Positions 55,223 through 63,425 of a stretch of 64,000 nt of DNA are shown here, piece after piece. Positions within the stretch are counted from its first letter, which is position 1. Each line of letters begins with the position of its first letter. The stretch covers positions 124,001-188,000 of the forward strand of contig NZ_JBHYDX010000004.1 in the NCBI RefSeq assembly GCF_051860505.1, read 5' to 3'. The notes under the pieces were generated by a model. It was not told the origin of the DNA, made no database searches, and worked only from the letters and a program-made list of their open reading frames with translations. Position numbers and translations under genes: made by a program. The stretch is from Pannonibacter sp051860505 (GTDB lineage: Bacteria > Pseudomonadota > Alphaproteobacteria > Rhizobiales > Stappiaceae).

Positions 55223-55681
55223 TCACCCCTTGTTTTGTTCGGCCGTGTGTTTGTCGGTCTTGTGATGGTCAGGACCAGATGGTCCCCGACCCGGATTGCC
55301 TTGCCGTCCCTTGCCAGCGGCCGGACGCCGGCCGTGCCGTGGCCGGGCAGTCTTCGGATCGAGAGCCGGTCGCAGCCCTGAGATAAGATCACGTACCAGA
55401 TCGGTAAAGGGCAGGGACAGTGCGGCACGGCGACCGATGATCACAAAATCCGCACTGGGCGGAATGCTGTCATCGCCGATCTGGGCAATTGCAGCCCTGA
55501 GCCGACGGCGGATCCGGTTCCGCTCCACCGCGTTCCCGGTCTTTTTCGTGACCGTGTAGCCGACGCGGGAGGACGGATCCTCGTCGCTCCGAGCAAGGCC
55601 CTGCAATGCAAAAGCGCGCCGGTCTGTCCGTCCACCAGTGGCGACGGCCAGAAACTCGGAGCGCTTTTTAAGAGTTTTCAT
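55223..55681 (-). CDS. rnpA: Ribonuclease P protein component
   Basis: A 152-residue basic protein that assists the RNase P RNA in tRNA 5' maturation. The start 'MKTLKKRSEFLAVA' and the RNR motif 'NAVERNRIRRRLRAAI' are diagnostic. The last 40 residues, after the conserved fold ends around 110, are a longer-than-usual basic tail rich in Gly/Arg/His. It lies 71 bases after rpmH. Confidence 0.95.
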   Translation of the reverse strand: MKTLKKRSEFLAVATGGRTDRRAFALQGLARSDEDPSSRVGYTVTKKTGNAVERNRIRRRLRAAIAQIGDDSIPPSADFVIIGRRAALSLPFTDLVRDLISGLRPALDPKTARPRHGRRPAAGKGRQGNPGRGPSGPDHHKTDKHTAEQNKG

Positions 55682-55752
55682 GATTGGCTGCGGCGGCGTT
55701 GTTGATCCATGTCCTGAAAGGTCCGGTCACAATCGCCGCGGCCGGGCGCGTA

Positions 55753-55887
55753 TTACGCGCTGAGGCTCTTGCGGCCCTTGGCCCGGCGACGGGCGAGAAC
55801 CTGACGGCCGTTCTTGGTCGCCATGCGGAGGCGGAAGCCGTGACGGCGCTTACGAACGAGGCGGCTCGGCTGATACGTACGCTTCAT
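55753..55887 (-). CDS. rpmH: 50S ribosomal protein L34
   Basis: A 44-residue basic protein, 'MKRTYQPSRLVRKRRHGF' at the start and 'LARRRAKGRKSLSA' at the end: a complete bacterial L34. It heads the rpmH-rnpA-yidC operon. A strong promoter lies about 140 bases upstream. Confidence 0.98.
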   Translation of the reverse strand: MKRTYQPSRLVRKRRHGFRLRMATKNGRQVLARRRAKGRKSLSA

Positions 55888-56032
55888 TTTTGTTATCCGC
55901 GCCGTCGCGCGGCCCTTTTGGATTAAGAAAGTCTGGGCTGGAAGCACCACGACCTGCCAAACACTTGAAACCTGTCCCTGCGGGCATAGGCTTACGGTCT
56001 GGACAAGGGGGTGCAAGTCCGGGTCGAGCGCG

Positions 56033-56061
56033 CTTATACGGGGGCTCCGGCTCCAAGTCAA
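56033..56061 (-). promoter_or_regulatory. Sigma-70 promoter of rpmH-rnpA-yidC
   Basis: On the - strand TTGACT (56061-56056), a 17-base spacer and TATAAG (56038-56033) form a near-consensus promoter. Transcription would begin near 56026, giving a 5' leader of about 140 bases before the L34 start. The remaining part of the 418-base gap up to 56305 shows no gene or clear repeat. Confidence 0.75.
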
Positions 56062-56305
56062 CGCGTTCCGCGCGCTTTCCGACCGCCGGGCGGACGCGCC
56101 GGACCGGAGCTGCCGCACCATCACACAGCGGTGAGGCAGGGGGAACATCCGCCTCAAATATCGGTGACAGCAACGCTTTTGCCAAGCATTGGGGGTAATG
56201 TTCGTGCCAGATGCCTTTGCTAGGCCCTTGCCGCCGCCGCCCTAGAATAGTTTCCCTGGCAAGGGCATCCCGGATGCAGCACCTCTTACAGGCCAGCCAG
56301 ACCCC

Positions 56306-57091
56306 ATGTCCGAACCTGACCAGACCCGCCGATTCCCAGTGGCGCCCCTGCTGCGCTGGGGCGCGCTCTGCCTCCTCGCCGGCCTGACCCTGACCGGGTA
56401 TCTCAATGGCTGGCACGAGGCACTCAGTCTCTCTGGCCTGATCCGGCACCGGGAGGCCCTTTCAACCTATGTCAGTGGCAACCGGCTGGAGGCCATGGCG
56501 CTGTTCGCGCTGGCCTATGCCGCCGTGGTGGCCATGTCCTTTCCCGGCGGCGTGTTGCTGACAGTTGCCGCCGGCGCAATGTTCGGCTGGTGGATGGGCG
56601 GGCTGGTGGCAGTCACAGGGGCGACGGTTGGGGCAACACTTGTGTTCCTGATTGCCCGCTCGTCGCTGGGCACCGTGCTGGCACGGCGGGCCGGGCCCTT
56701 CGTGCGCAAGCTGTCCGACGGCTTCCGCCGGGATGCGGCAAGCTATCTTCTGTTCCTGCGCCTGACGCCGGTGTTTCCGTTCTGGCTCGTCAATATTGCC
56801 CCGGCGCTGTTTCAGGTGCCGCTCGGCATCTATGTGCTTACAACCGCAATCGGCATCTTGCCGGGAACCTTTGCCTTCGCCATGGTCGGATCAGGCTTTG
56901 ACAGCGTGATCGCCGCCCAGGAGGCGCTGGATCCTGGCTGCGCCGCGCGCGGCGATTGCAAGGTCAGCCTGATGGCCCTGTTGACGCCGCAACTGGTGAC
57001 GGCCCTGGTTGCCATGGGGCTCGTGGCGCTCCTGCCGGTCGTGCTGCGCCTGTGGCGCCGCAGACGGGCCGGCGGTGGCGCAGAGGAATGA
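56306..57091 (+). CDS. TVP38/TMEM64 (DedA-like, VTT) membrane protein
   Basis: A 261-residue inner-membrane protein with five to six helices. The VTT hallmark is 'AVVAMSFPGGVLLTVAAGAMFG' followed by 'GATVGATLVFLIARSSLG' and 'FLRLTPVFPFWLVNIAPALF'. Family members are linked to lipid scrambling or transport. It is followed after 59 bases by the flavin oxidoreductase, a pairing frequent in proteobacteria. Confidence 0.88.
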   Translation: MSEPDQTRRFPVAPLLRWGALCLLAGLTLTGYLNGWHEALSLSGLIRHREALSTYVSGNRLEAMALFALAYAAVVAMSFPGGVLLTVAAGAMFGWWMGGLVAVTGATVGATLVFLIARSSLGTVLARRAGPFVRKLSDGFRRDAASYLLFLRLTPVFPFWLVNIAPALFQVPLGIYVLTTAIGILPGTFAFAMVGSGFDSVIAAQEALDPGCAARGDCKVSLMALLTPQLVTALVAMGLVALLPVVLRLWRRRRAGGGAEE

Positions 57092-57150
57092 CGCAGGACA
57101 AGAACCGGAACGGTTGGCCTGCACGGGGACTGAACAACCGAGGAGGGGCA

Positions 57151-58605
57151 ATGTCGCGCCAGTTGACGCCGGATATCTGTGTAATCGGGGGCGGGTCGGC
57201 CGGCCTGTCGGTGGCCGCCGGGGCGGCAGCCTTCGGGGTGCCTGTCGTGCTGGTCGAGAAGGGCCTGATGGGCGGCGACTGCCTCAACACGGGCTGCGTG
57301 CCGTCCAAGTCGCTGCTGGCGGCAGCTGCCCTGGCCGCCAGCCGGCGTTCAGGGGAGGCCCTCGGCATCGCCCTGGTGGAGCCCGTGGTGGATTTCGCTG
57401 CGGTCAAGGCGCATGTCCGGTCCGTGATCGATGCGATTGCCCCGCATGATTCCGTCGAGCGCTTCGAGGGGCTGGGCGTCACGGTGCTGAAGGGCAGCGG
57501 GACATTTACGGCGAAAGACACGCTCGTGGTGGGGGACACCACGATCCGGGCCCGCCGCTTTGTCATTGCCACCGGTTCTCATGCCTTCATTCCGCCGGTC
57601 CCCGGTCTTGAGGCCGTGCCTTATTTCACCAATGAGACCATCTTCGATCTGCAGACCTGTCCGGAACATCTGCTGGTGCTCGGCGGCGGGCCGATCGGTC
57701 TGGAAATGGCGCAGGCGCATCGCCGGCTGGGGGCACGGGTCACCGTGCTGGAGGCCGGACACGCGCTTGGCCGGGATGATGCGGAACATGTGCCGCTGGT
57801 CATCGAGGCGCTGAAGGCCGAAGGGGTTGAGGTTCTGGAACGGACCCATGTGGTGCGGGCCGAAGCCACCGCCTCCGGCATCAGCCTGGCCGTGGAATGG
57901 CCCGAGCAGGACGGCCGCTCCGATGGCGTCGGGCGCCTCGGCCATGTCGAGGGATCGCATCTGCTCATCGCCACCGGACGGGCCCCCAGCCTTGCCGGGC
58001 TTGGACTGGAGCAGGCCGGGGTGGAGTTCAGCGCGCGCGGCATCAAGGTGGACGAGGGGCTGCGCACCTCCAACCGCCGCATCTATGCCATTGGCGATGT
58101 CATCGGCGGACTGCAGTTTACCCATGTCGCGGGCTATCACGCCGGCCTCGTGCTGCGCTCGGCGCTGTTCCGGCTGCCGGCGAAGGAGAACCGCGAGATC
58201 ATTCCCTGGGTCACCTACACCCAGCCCGAAATCGCCCAGGTCGGTCTTCTGGAGCGCGAGGCGCGCAAGCGCTATGGCACCCGGCTGAAGACCGTGCGGG
58301 TGGACTATGCCGGCAATGACCGCGCCCAGGCCGACCGCAAGACGAATGGCAAGGTCAAGTTGATGGCAGGTCCCGGAGGCCGGCTGGTCGGAGCGTCACT
58401 GGTCGGCGCCAATGCCGGCGAACTTGCCAACCTGTTGTCGCTGGCCGTGTCGCAGGGGCTGACGATGAAACAGCTGGCTGGCTTTATTGCGCCGTATCCG
58501 ACCTACGGCGAGATCATCCGCCGCGCCGCCGTGACCTATTATGCCGATCTGCCAAAGCGCGGCCTTGTCAGGGCCGTGATACGGTTGCTCCGGGTCTTCG
58601 GCTAG
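57151..58605 (+). CDS. FAD-dependent pyridine nucleotide-disulfide oxidoreductase (mercuric reductase/lipoamide dehydrogenase-like)
   Basis: A 484-residue flavoprotein with the N-terminal FAD site 'ICVIGGGSAGLSVAAGAA', the redox-active 'GGDCLNTGCVPSKS' disulfide, an NAD(P)H site 'LLVLGGGPIGLEMAQ' and the second FAD motif 'IYAIGDV'. There is no N-terminal heavy-metal-binding domain and no C-terminal Cys pair, so it is not a true mercuric reductase. ATG 57151 has GAGGAGGGG upstream; an overlapping ATG at 57088 is weaker. Confidence 0.88.
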   Translation: MSRQLTPDICVIGGGSAGLSVAAGAAAFGVPVVLVEKGLMGGDCLNTGCVPSKSLLAAAALAASRRSGEALGIALVEPVVDFAAVKAHVRSVIDAIAPHDSVERFEGLGVTVLKGSGTFTAKDTLVVGDTTIRARRFVIATGSHAFIPPVPGLEAVPYFTNETIFDLQTCPEHLLVLGGGPIGLEMAQAHRRLGARVTVLEAGHALGRDDAEHVPLVIEALKAEGVEVLERTHVVRAEATASGISLAVEWPEQDGRSDGVGRLGHVEGSHLLIATGRAPSLAGLGLEQAGVEFSARGIKVDEGLRTSNRRIYAIGDVIGGLQFTHVAGYHAGLVLRSALFRLPAKENREIIPWVTYTQPEIAQVGLLEREARKRYGTRLKTVRVDYAGNDRAQADRKTNGKVKLMAGPGGRLVGASLVGANAGELANLLSLAVSQGLTMKQLAGFIAPYPTYGEIIRRAAVTYYADLPKRGLVRAVIRLLRVFG

Positions 58606-58649
58606 GGGGCGGCCATGCGAAGTCAGCGTACCGACAGGGAGCCGGACTG

Positions 58650-60134
58650 ATGGACCAGCAGTCCGAAGACCAGACGGCAGAGCCGTCCCGGCCGGCACAG
58701 GCAACAGGACATGCGGCCAAGGGCATGGCGGCAGCACAGCGTCGCATCAGCGGCCTGTCCGGAAAGCTGCTGCTCCTGACCATCGTCTTCGTCATGCTGG
58801 CGGAGGTCTTCATCTATGTGCCGTCGGTTGCCAATTACCGCAACACCTGGCTGACCGACCGGTTGACGACGGCGGGCGTTGCCGCCTCGGTGCTGAGCGA
58901 GACCAACACCATTGCTCCGCGCCTGCAGGAAGAGTTGCTACGCACGACCGGTGCGCTCGCCATTGCGCTGGTCGAAGGGGAACGGCGCAGTCTCATCGCC
59001 ATGAGCAGCCTGCCGCAGGACATCGGCATGGTGATCGACATGCGCGACGAAACCCCGATGCGGGCGATCGCGGACAGTTTCGCCATCCTGCTGGGCTCCG
59101 GCGAGGGGCTGATGCGGGTGATCGGCAAGGGGCCGATGAGCGGCGGGCGCGGCATCGAGCAGGTTGACATCGTGTTGCCGATCGAACTGCTGCGCCAGGA
59201 CATGCTCGGCTTTTCAGGCCGCATCCTGGCGCTGTCGCTGTTCATCTCGGGCCTCACCGCTGCACTGGTCTATGTTGCCCTGCGGGCGCTGTTCGTGCGG
59301 CCATTGCAGCGGCTGACGCGGGCCATGCAGGTGTTCGCCGAAAACCCGGAGGCGAGCGGGCAGCTGCTGCAGGACAGCCTGCGCGGGGATGAGATCGGCG
59401 ATGCAGAGCGCCGCTTTGCCGAAATGCAGGACACACTGGCCCGCACGCTGCACCAGAAGCAGCGCCTCGCCGACCTCGGCCTTGCGGTGTCGAAAATCAA
59501 CCACGACCTGCGCAATTTGCTGGCCTCGGCGCAGCTGTTCATCGAGCGACTTGAGAATGTGCCTGATCCGACGGTGCGCCGCCTGGCGCCGAAGATCCTG
59601 TCGACACTCGACCGCGCGGTCACCTACACCCAGGCCGTGATGGCCTATGGCAAGGCGCAGGAGGCAACGCCCAGCCGGCGGCTGGTGCGATTGGCGCGTG
59701 TTGCCGCTGATGTGGGCGAACTCTTGTCCCTGGCTGAGCATCCGATGATCGCCTACGAGATTGCCATCGATCCGGCGCTGGAGATTGACGCCGACCCGGA
59801 GCAGATCTTTCGCGTGCTGCTCAATCTGGTCCGCAATGCCATGCAGGCGCTGGAAGCCAACACCGATGAGGCGCTGGTCTGCCGTATTAAGGTGAGCGCG
59901 GAGCGGATCGATCGCGGTGTGGTCATCCATGTTGCCGACACCGGGCCGGGCATCCCGCCGGCGGTTCGCGCAAACCTCTTCCGGGCCTTCCAGAGCGCCG
60001 CCCGCAGCGGCGGCACCGGACTGGGGCTTGCCATTGCCTCGGAACTGGCGCGGGCACATGGCGGCTCCGTGCGGCTGGAGGAGGCCGGCGTCGGGGCGAC
60101 CTTCCGCATTGACTGGCCCGACAGGGCACTGTGA
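58650..60134 (+). CDS. Sensor histidine kinase
   Basis: A 494-residue membrane kinase. Helix 1 (about 38-60), a periplasmic domain of about 125 residues, helix 2 (about 190-210), a HAMP segment, then a DHp region with the phospho-acceptor His285 in 'SKINHDLRNLLASAQ' and the ATPase motifs 'LLNLVRNAMQALE', 'VADTGPGIPPAV' and 'GGTGLGLAIASELA'. No response regulator is adjacent. It begins 44 bases after the oxidoreductase, so it probably belongs to that operon and may sense redox or envelope state. Confidence 0.92.
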   Translation: MDQQSEDQTAEPSRPAQATGHAAKGMAAAQRRISGLSGKLLLLTIVFVMLAEVFIYVPSVANYRNTWLTDRLTTAGVAASVLSETNTIAPRLQEELLRTTGALAIALVEGERRSLIAMSSLPQDIGMVIDMRDETPMRAIADSFAILLGSGEGLMRVIGKGPMSGGRGIEQVDIVLPIELLRQDMLGFSGRILALSLFISGLTAALVYVALRALFVRPLQRLTRAMQVFAENPEASGQLLQDSLRGDEIGDAERRFAEMQDTLARTLHQKQRLADLGLAVSKINHDLRNLLASAQLFIERLENVPDPTVRRLAPKILSTLDRAVTYTQAVMAYGKAQEATPSRRLVRLARVAADVGELLSLAEHPMIAYEIAIDPALEIDADPEQIFRVLLNLVRNAMQALEANTDEALVCRIKVSAERIDRGVVIHVADTGPGIPPAVRANLFRAFQSAARSGGTGLGLAIASELARAHGGSVRLEEAGVGATFRIDWPDRAL

Positions 60135-60272
60135 CCACGCCGCCCTGGCGCGCCTGTTTGTCGGCATTGATTTGTCGGCAGCGTTCCCGCTCCCGCCGGC
60201 CAGATGTTCAAAGACTCGATTACGGCACGCCGAAAGCCCGTGCCGTGGAGCTTTGCCGGGTGAGGTTTTCCA

Positions 60273-60288
60273 CGCTTGTGCACAAGCG
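60273..60288. promoter_or_regulatory. 16-base perfect palindrome in the gap before tRNA-Arg
   Basis: CGCTTGTGCACAAGCG is self-complementary over its whole length, and TTTTCC/GGAAA flanks extend it imperfectly. It lies in the 367-base gap between the kinase gene and tRNA-Arg. It resembles an operator for a dimeric regulator. A TTGACG about 45 bases before the tRNA may be its -35, but no good -10 is seen. Nothing else is recognised in this gap. Confidence 0.5.
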
Positions 60289-60501
60289 GAAAGCGGCGGA
60301 TTTCCGCGCTGTCAAAAAAAGTTTCAATTGCCCGCTTGCCAAGTGGCTCAGGTTTGAGTAGGTACGGCCTCGTTCGGAAGCGCCTCGCACCGAGGCGCCG
60401 ACGGCCTGTTGCCGAAAGCATCGACCAGGACAGACAGTCCATCAGATGTTTGACGCAACCCGGCGCTGGATCCACAGCCCGGACATGCCGCAAGGCACAG
60501 C

Positions 60502-60578
60502 GCGCCCGTAGCTCAGCTGGATAGAGCACCAGACTACGAATCTGGGGGTCAGGAGTTCGAATCTCTTCGGGCGCGCCA
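60502..60578 (+). tRNA. tRNA-Arg (anticodon ACG)
   Basis: A 77-base tRNA with acceptor GCGCCCG/CGGGCGC, D-arm TAGCTCAGCTGGATAGAGC, anticodon stem CCAGA/TCTGG around the loop CTACGAA (anticodon ACG, to be edited to ICG), T-arm with TTCGAAT, and an encoded CCA end. It reads CGN arginine codons. The mobile element remnants begin directly downstream, so its 3' end is a likely integration target. Confidence 0.96.
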
Positions 60579-60766
60579 TTTCTTTTTTATCACCAGAAGT
60601 TTCCGCTAACATCTTGAACGGTAAGGCCATACTTGCCGTTCTAAATCCTCTTTCGCGCTGGTATCGCAGACGCTGCGTAAAGGCGAGTTTGAGGACCGTC
60701 TTACGATGATCAAGCTCGCCTGAAGCCCAGAGATTCCAAGGGTTTGCGGGGAATGAAAGAGCTGTT

Positions 60767-61286
60767 CTAAGTGTTTTGCTGTAGCTGGTCTTCGGACCGG
60801 GCAATTTCCGATGCTCGCTCCTGCAAGGCGAGCTTTTCTCGCTCCAGCTTTTCGATGCGTTTCTCCATCGCGCTCATTGCGCTGACGACGCTCATATCCG
60901 CGATGCGGTCGAGCAGGCCATCAATTTGCTTTTGAAGTTTATCGATCTGTGCGGTGGCGGCCTTGGCCTGTGCGCGGCCCTGTGTGAGGCGATGATTCCA
61001 CAAATCGTGAAACATCATTTGTGCGACCTTCATCATCGGCTCACTGGGCGTGAGCGATTGAAGGACGACTTCGAACTCGCCTTCGATCTTCGCACGGCGA
61101 ATGGATTTGCCGTAGGAGGCGCATCCACGCTTTGGACAAAGGTAATAGGGGTGCTTCTTGTGTGACCCTTTCGACCAGCAGGCCGTCAGTGGTGTTCCGC
61201 AATCATCGCACTCAACGTAGCCACGCCGCGGAAAATCGTCGCTGACGTTGTTCTTACGCGGAGCGTAGAAGCCACCTGATAGGCGC
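60767..61286 (-). pseudogene. Large serine recombinase, C-terminal fragment
   Basis: Reading the - strand from the IS481 boundary gives 'GGFYAPRKNNVSDDFPRRGY', then a recombinase zinc ribbon ('VECDDCGTPLTACWSKG' with 'YYLCPKRGC'), 'GKSIRRAKIEGEFE', and a Lys/Glu-rich coiled coil ('DKLQKQIDGLLDRI', 'AMEKRIEKLEREKLALQERA') up to TAG. The resolvase catalytic domain is absent; the gene is cut by the IS481 element. Possible relic of an integrative element's integrase. Confidence 0.82.
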
Positions 61287-62124
61287 TGTTTAGTCCCGGC
61301 ATTTGGTGGATAGGATTGAGAGTGAACCGATCTGGTTCGGCTTTCCAGATTTTGCAGATGTACACATAGGGTGTTAGGCCCTTCAGGGTCTTCAGTCGCC
61401 GCCCAAAATTGTAGGCGTTGATGAAGTCCGCGAGATGGGCTTCGAACTGAGCGTGGTCGTCATAGTGGAAGCGTTTGACGGTGGCTTCCTTGATGGTGCG
61501 GTTCATCCGTTCGACCTGGCCGTTGGTCCAGGGATGCTTGATCTTGGTCAGTCGGTGCTCGAAGCCGTTCTCGCGGCAACGCATGTCGAACATATGGGTC
61601 ATGTAGCGCGCAGTCGGCTCGTCGGCGTAGCGGGGCGGAAAGGTGAACTGAATGCCGTTGTCGGTAAGAACGGTGTGGATCCGGTATGGCACCGCTGCAA
61701 TCAAGGCCACCAGGAAGGCAGAAGCCGACGTTCGACCAGTCTTCCTGACGACCTGGACGAAGGCAAATTTGCTCGTGCGATCAATGGCAACGTAAAGGTA
61801 GAGCTTGCCCTCGGCGGTCAGCACCTCGGCAATGTCGATATGGAAGTAGCCAATCGGGTAGGTTTTGAACTTCTTCTTGTCCGGCTTGTCCCCAGCCACA
61901 TCGGGCAGCTTTGAAATGCCGTGCCGCTGCAGACAGCGATGCAACGACGAGCGCGTCAGGTGCGGGATCGTCGGCTGCAGGGTGTAGAGGCAATCGTCGA
62001 GTGGCAACTGAGTATGGCGCCGGAAGGCGATGATGATCGCCTCCTCCTCAATCGACAGCACGGTGGACTTGGCATCCTTGGGACCGGTGGGCTGGTAATC
62101 CTCCCCGAAATTAAGGGGCTGCAT
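61186..62124 (-). pseudogene. IS481-family transposase, N-terminally truncated, with chimeric C-terminus
   Basis: The core from 'PTGPKDAKSTVLSIEEEAII' through 'LPLDDCLYTLQPTIPHLTRS', 'YFHIDIAEVLTAEG', 'VLTDNGIQF', 'PWTNGQVERMNRTIKEAT' and 'IHQMPGLN' is IS481-type, and the DDE triad residues are kept. The first ~55 residues (helix-turn-helix) are missing; a neighbouring IS3 left end replaces them. After 'GLN' the frame crosses the element end at 61287 and adds about 31 foreign residues before a stop inside the recombinase fragment. Probably inactive. Confidence 0.82.
61287..62099 (-). mobile_element. IS481-family element remnant
   Basis: The end at 61287 begins TGTTTAGTCCCGG on the + strand, the kind of TG-start terminus typical of this family. 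The other end is lost at the junction with the IS3 element near 62099-62103. No target duplication can be checked. Confidence 0.7.
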
Positions 62125-63058
62125 AAGTAGAGTTTTCTCGGCAAGATGAACGAGGAGATTCTGAATGAAGACAAGCAGATACACTGAGACGCAGATCCTT
62201 GCGATCCTGCGGCAGGCTGAAGGCGGGATGCCGGTGGCCGAGCTGTGCCGGGCGCATGGCATGAGTTCGGCGTCGTTTTACAAATGGCGCGCGAAGTATG
62301 GTGGGATGGATGCCTCGCTGATCAGCCAGATGAAGGCGATCGAGGAAGAGAGCCGGCGGCTGAAGCGGATGTATGCGGACTTGAGCATGCAGGCCGATCT
62401 GCTGAAGGAGGCTCTGGGAAAAAAATGACGCGGCCATCTCAACGCCGCGAGATGGCCGAGAAAGCGGTGGCGCGTCACAAGGTCAGCATTGCGCTGGCAT
62501 GCCGAGCCTTTGGCGTCGGCGAGACCTGCTATCGCTACAGCCCGAAGCTGAAGGATGAGAACGAAGAGATCGCCGACCTTCTGGTGGGTCTGACCGACGC
62601 CCGCAAGACCTGGGGTTTGGGCTGTGCTTTCTGCATCTGCGCAACGTGAAGGGCCATCCGTGGAACCACAAACGCGTCTATCGGATCTATTGCGCCTTGG
62701 AACTGAACCTGCGGATCAAGCCCCGCAAGCGGCTGAAGCGGGACAAACCTGATGTGCTTGCTGTGCCCGAGGCCCCCAACATGACCTGGTCCATGGACTT
62801 CATGGCAGATCGCCTCGGGGACGGCCGTGCGCTTCGGCTGTTGAACGTGCTGGACGACTTCAATCGGGAAGGCTTGGGGATCGAGGTCGACTTCTCGCTG
62901 CCCGCCGAACGGGTCATTCGAAGCCTTGATCGGATTATCGAATGGCGCGGCAAGCCCGGCACGATCAGGGTCGACAATGGCCCCGAATACATCAGCGGCA
63001 AGCTGATGGAATGGGCCGAGAAGCGGGGGATCACGATCCAGCACATCCAGCCCGGCCA
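62100..63058 (+). mobile_element. IS3-family element (IS407-like left end), truncated on the right
   Basis: The left end carries the near-palindrome CCCCGAAATTAAGGGG at 62103-62118, as in IS407-group inverted repeats. It encodes orfA and a broken orfB; the right third, including the catalytic Glu, and the right end are missing at the junction with the next element. Confidence 0.75.
62165..62428 (+). CDS. IS3-family transposase OrfA
   Basis: An 87-residue helix-turn-helix protein: 'YTETQILAILRQAEGGMPVA', 'HGMSSASFYKWRAKYGGMD' and a leucine-zipper-like end 'LLKEALGKK'. It is complete. Its end has seven A residues (GGGAAAAAAATGA), the classic slippery site for -1 frameshifting into orfB. Confidence 0.9.
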   Translation: MKTSRYTETQILAILRQAEGGMPVAELCRAHGMSSASFYKWRAKYGGMDASLISQMKAIEEESRRLKRMYADLSMQADLLKEALGKK

Positions 63059-63074
63059 TGTATCGACCCAGTGA
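62425..63074 (+). pseudogene. IS3-family transposase OrfB, frameshifted and truncated
   Basis: The first part reads 'MTRPSQRREMAEKAVARHKV' to 'LTDARKTWG'; the expected continuation 'FGLCFLHLRNVKGHPW' is in another frame, as if one T were lost from a T-run at 62616-62618, so the first frame stops at 62649. The second part continues through the integrase core ('WSMDFMADRLGDG', 'IRVDNGPEYISGKL') and breaks off at 'IQHIQPG', then TGA. The DDE Glu region is gone. Confidence 0.85.
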
Positions 63075-63107
63075 AAATCTGCTCATGCTACAAGGAGTAA
63101 GGTAGCA

Positions 63108-63425
63108 ATGAGTGTGACGATGGACGACGCGATCAAACGGTGGACTGCGAAGCGCAAGACGGCGCTGGTTGTTGAGATCATCCAAGGCAAGACGACGGTG
63201 GCCGAGGCCAGCCGGTCCTATGATCTGTCACCCTCCGAGATCGAGGGATGGGTCGAGGATGCCAAGCGGGGGATGGAGAATGCGCTCCGCGCCAACCCGC
63301 TCGACATCCGCGAGCAATACGAAAAGCAGCTGAAGGATCTTCAGGAAGCCTATGGCGAGGCGATGCTGGAGCTGCGGGCGAGAAAAAAGCTCCAAGCCCT
63401 GCTGGATGCGGCGGACGACAAATGA
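63108..63425 (+). CDS. IS3-family transposase OrfA (DUF1153-like HTH)
   Basis: A 105-residue protein: 'RWTAKRKTALVVEIIQGKTT' and 'ASRSYDLSPSEIEGWVEDAK' form a SciP/DUF1153-like helix-turn-helix, followed by a helical 'EQYEKQLKDLQEAYGEAMLE' tail. It is common as the first frame of this IS3 group. ATGA overlap with orfB. Confidence 0.85.
   Translation: MSVTMDDAIKRWTAKRKTALVVEIIQGKTTVAEASRSYDLSPSEIEGWVEDAKRGMENALRANPLDIREQYEKQLKDLQEAYGEAMLELRARKKLQALLDAADDK

Noticed and set aside
57151..58605. Mercuric reductase (merA)
   Set aside because: No heavy-metal-binding N-terminal domain, no C-terminal Cys pair and no mer genes nearby.
60440..60501. Defined promoter for tRNA-Arg
   Set aside because: A TTGACG is present, but no acceptable -10 lies at the right distance.
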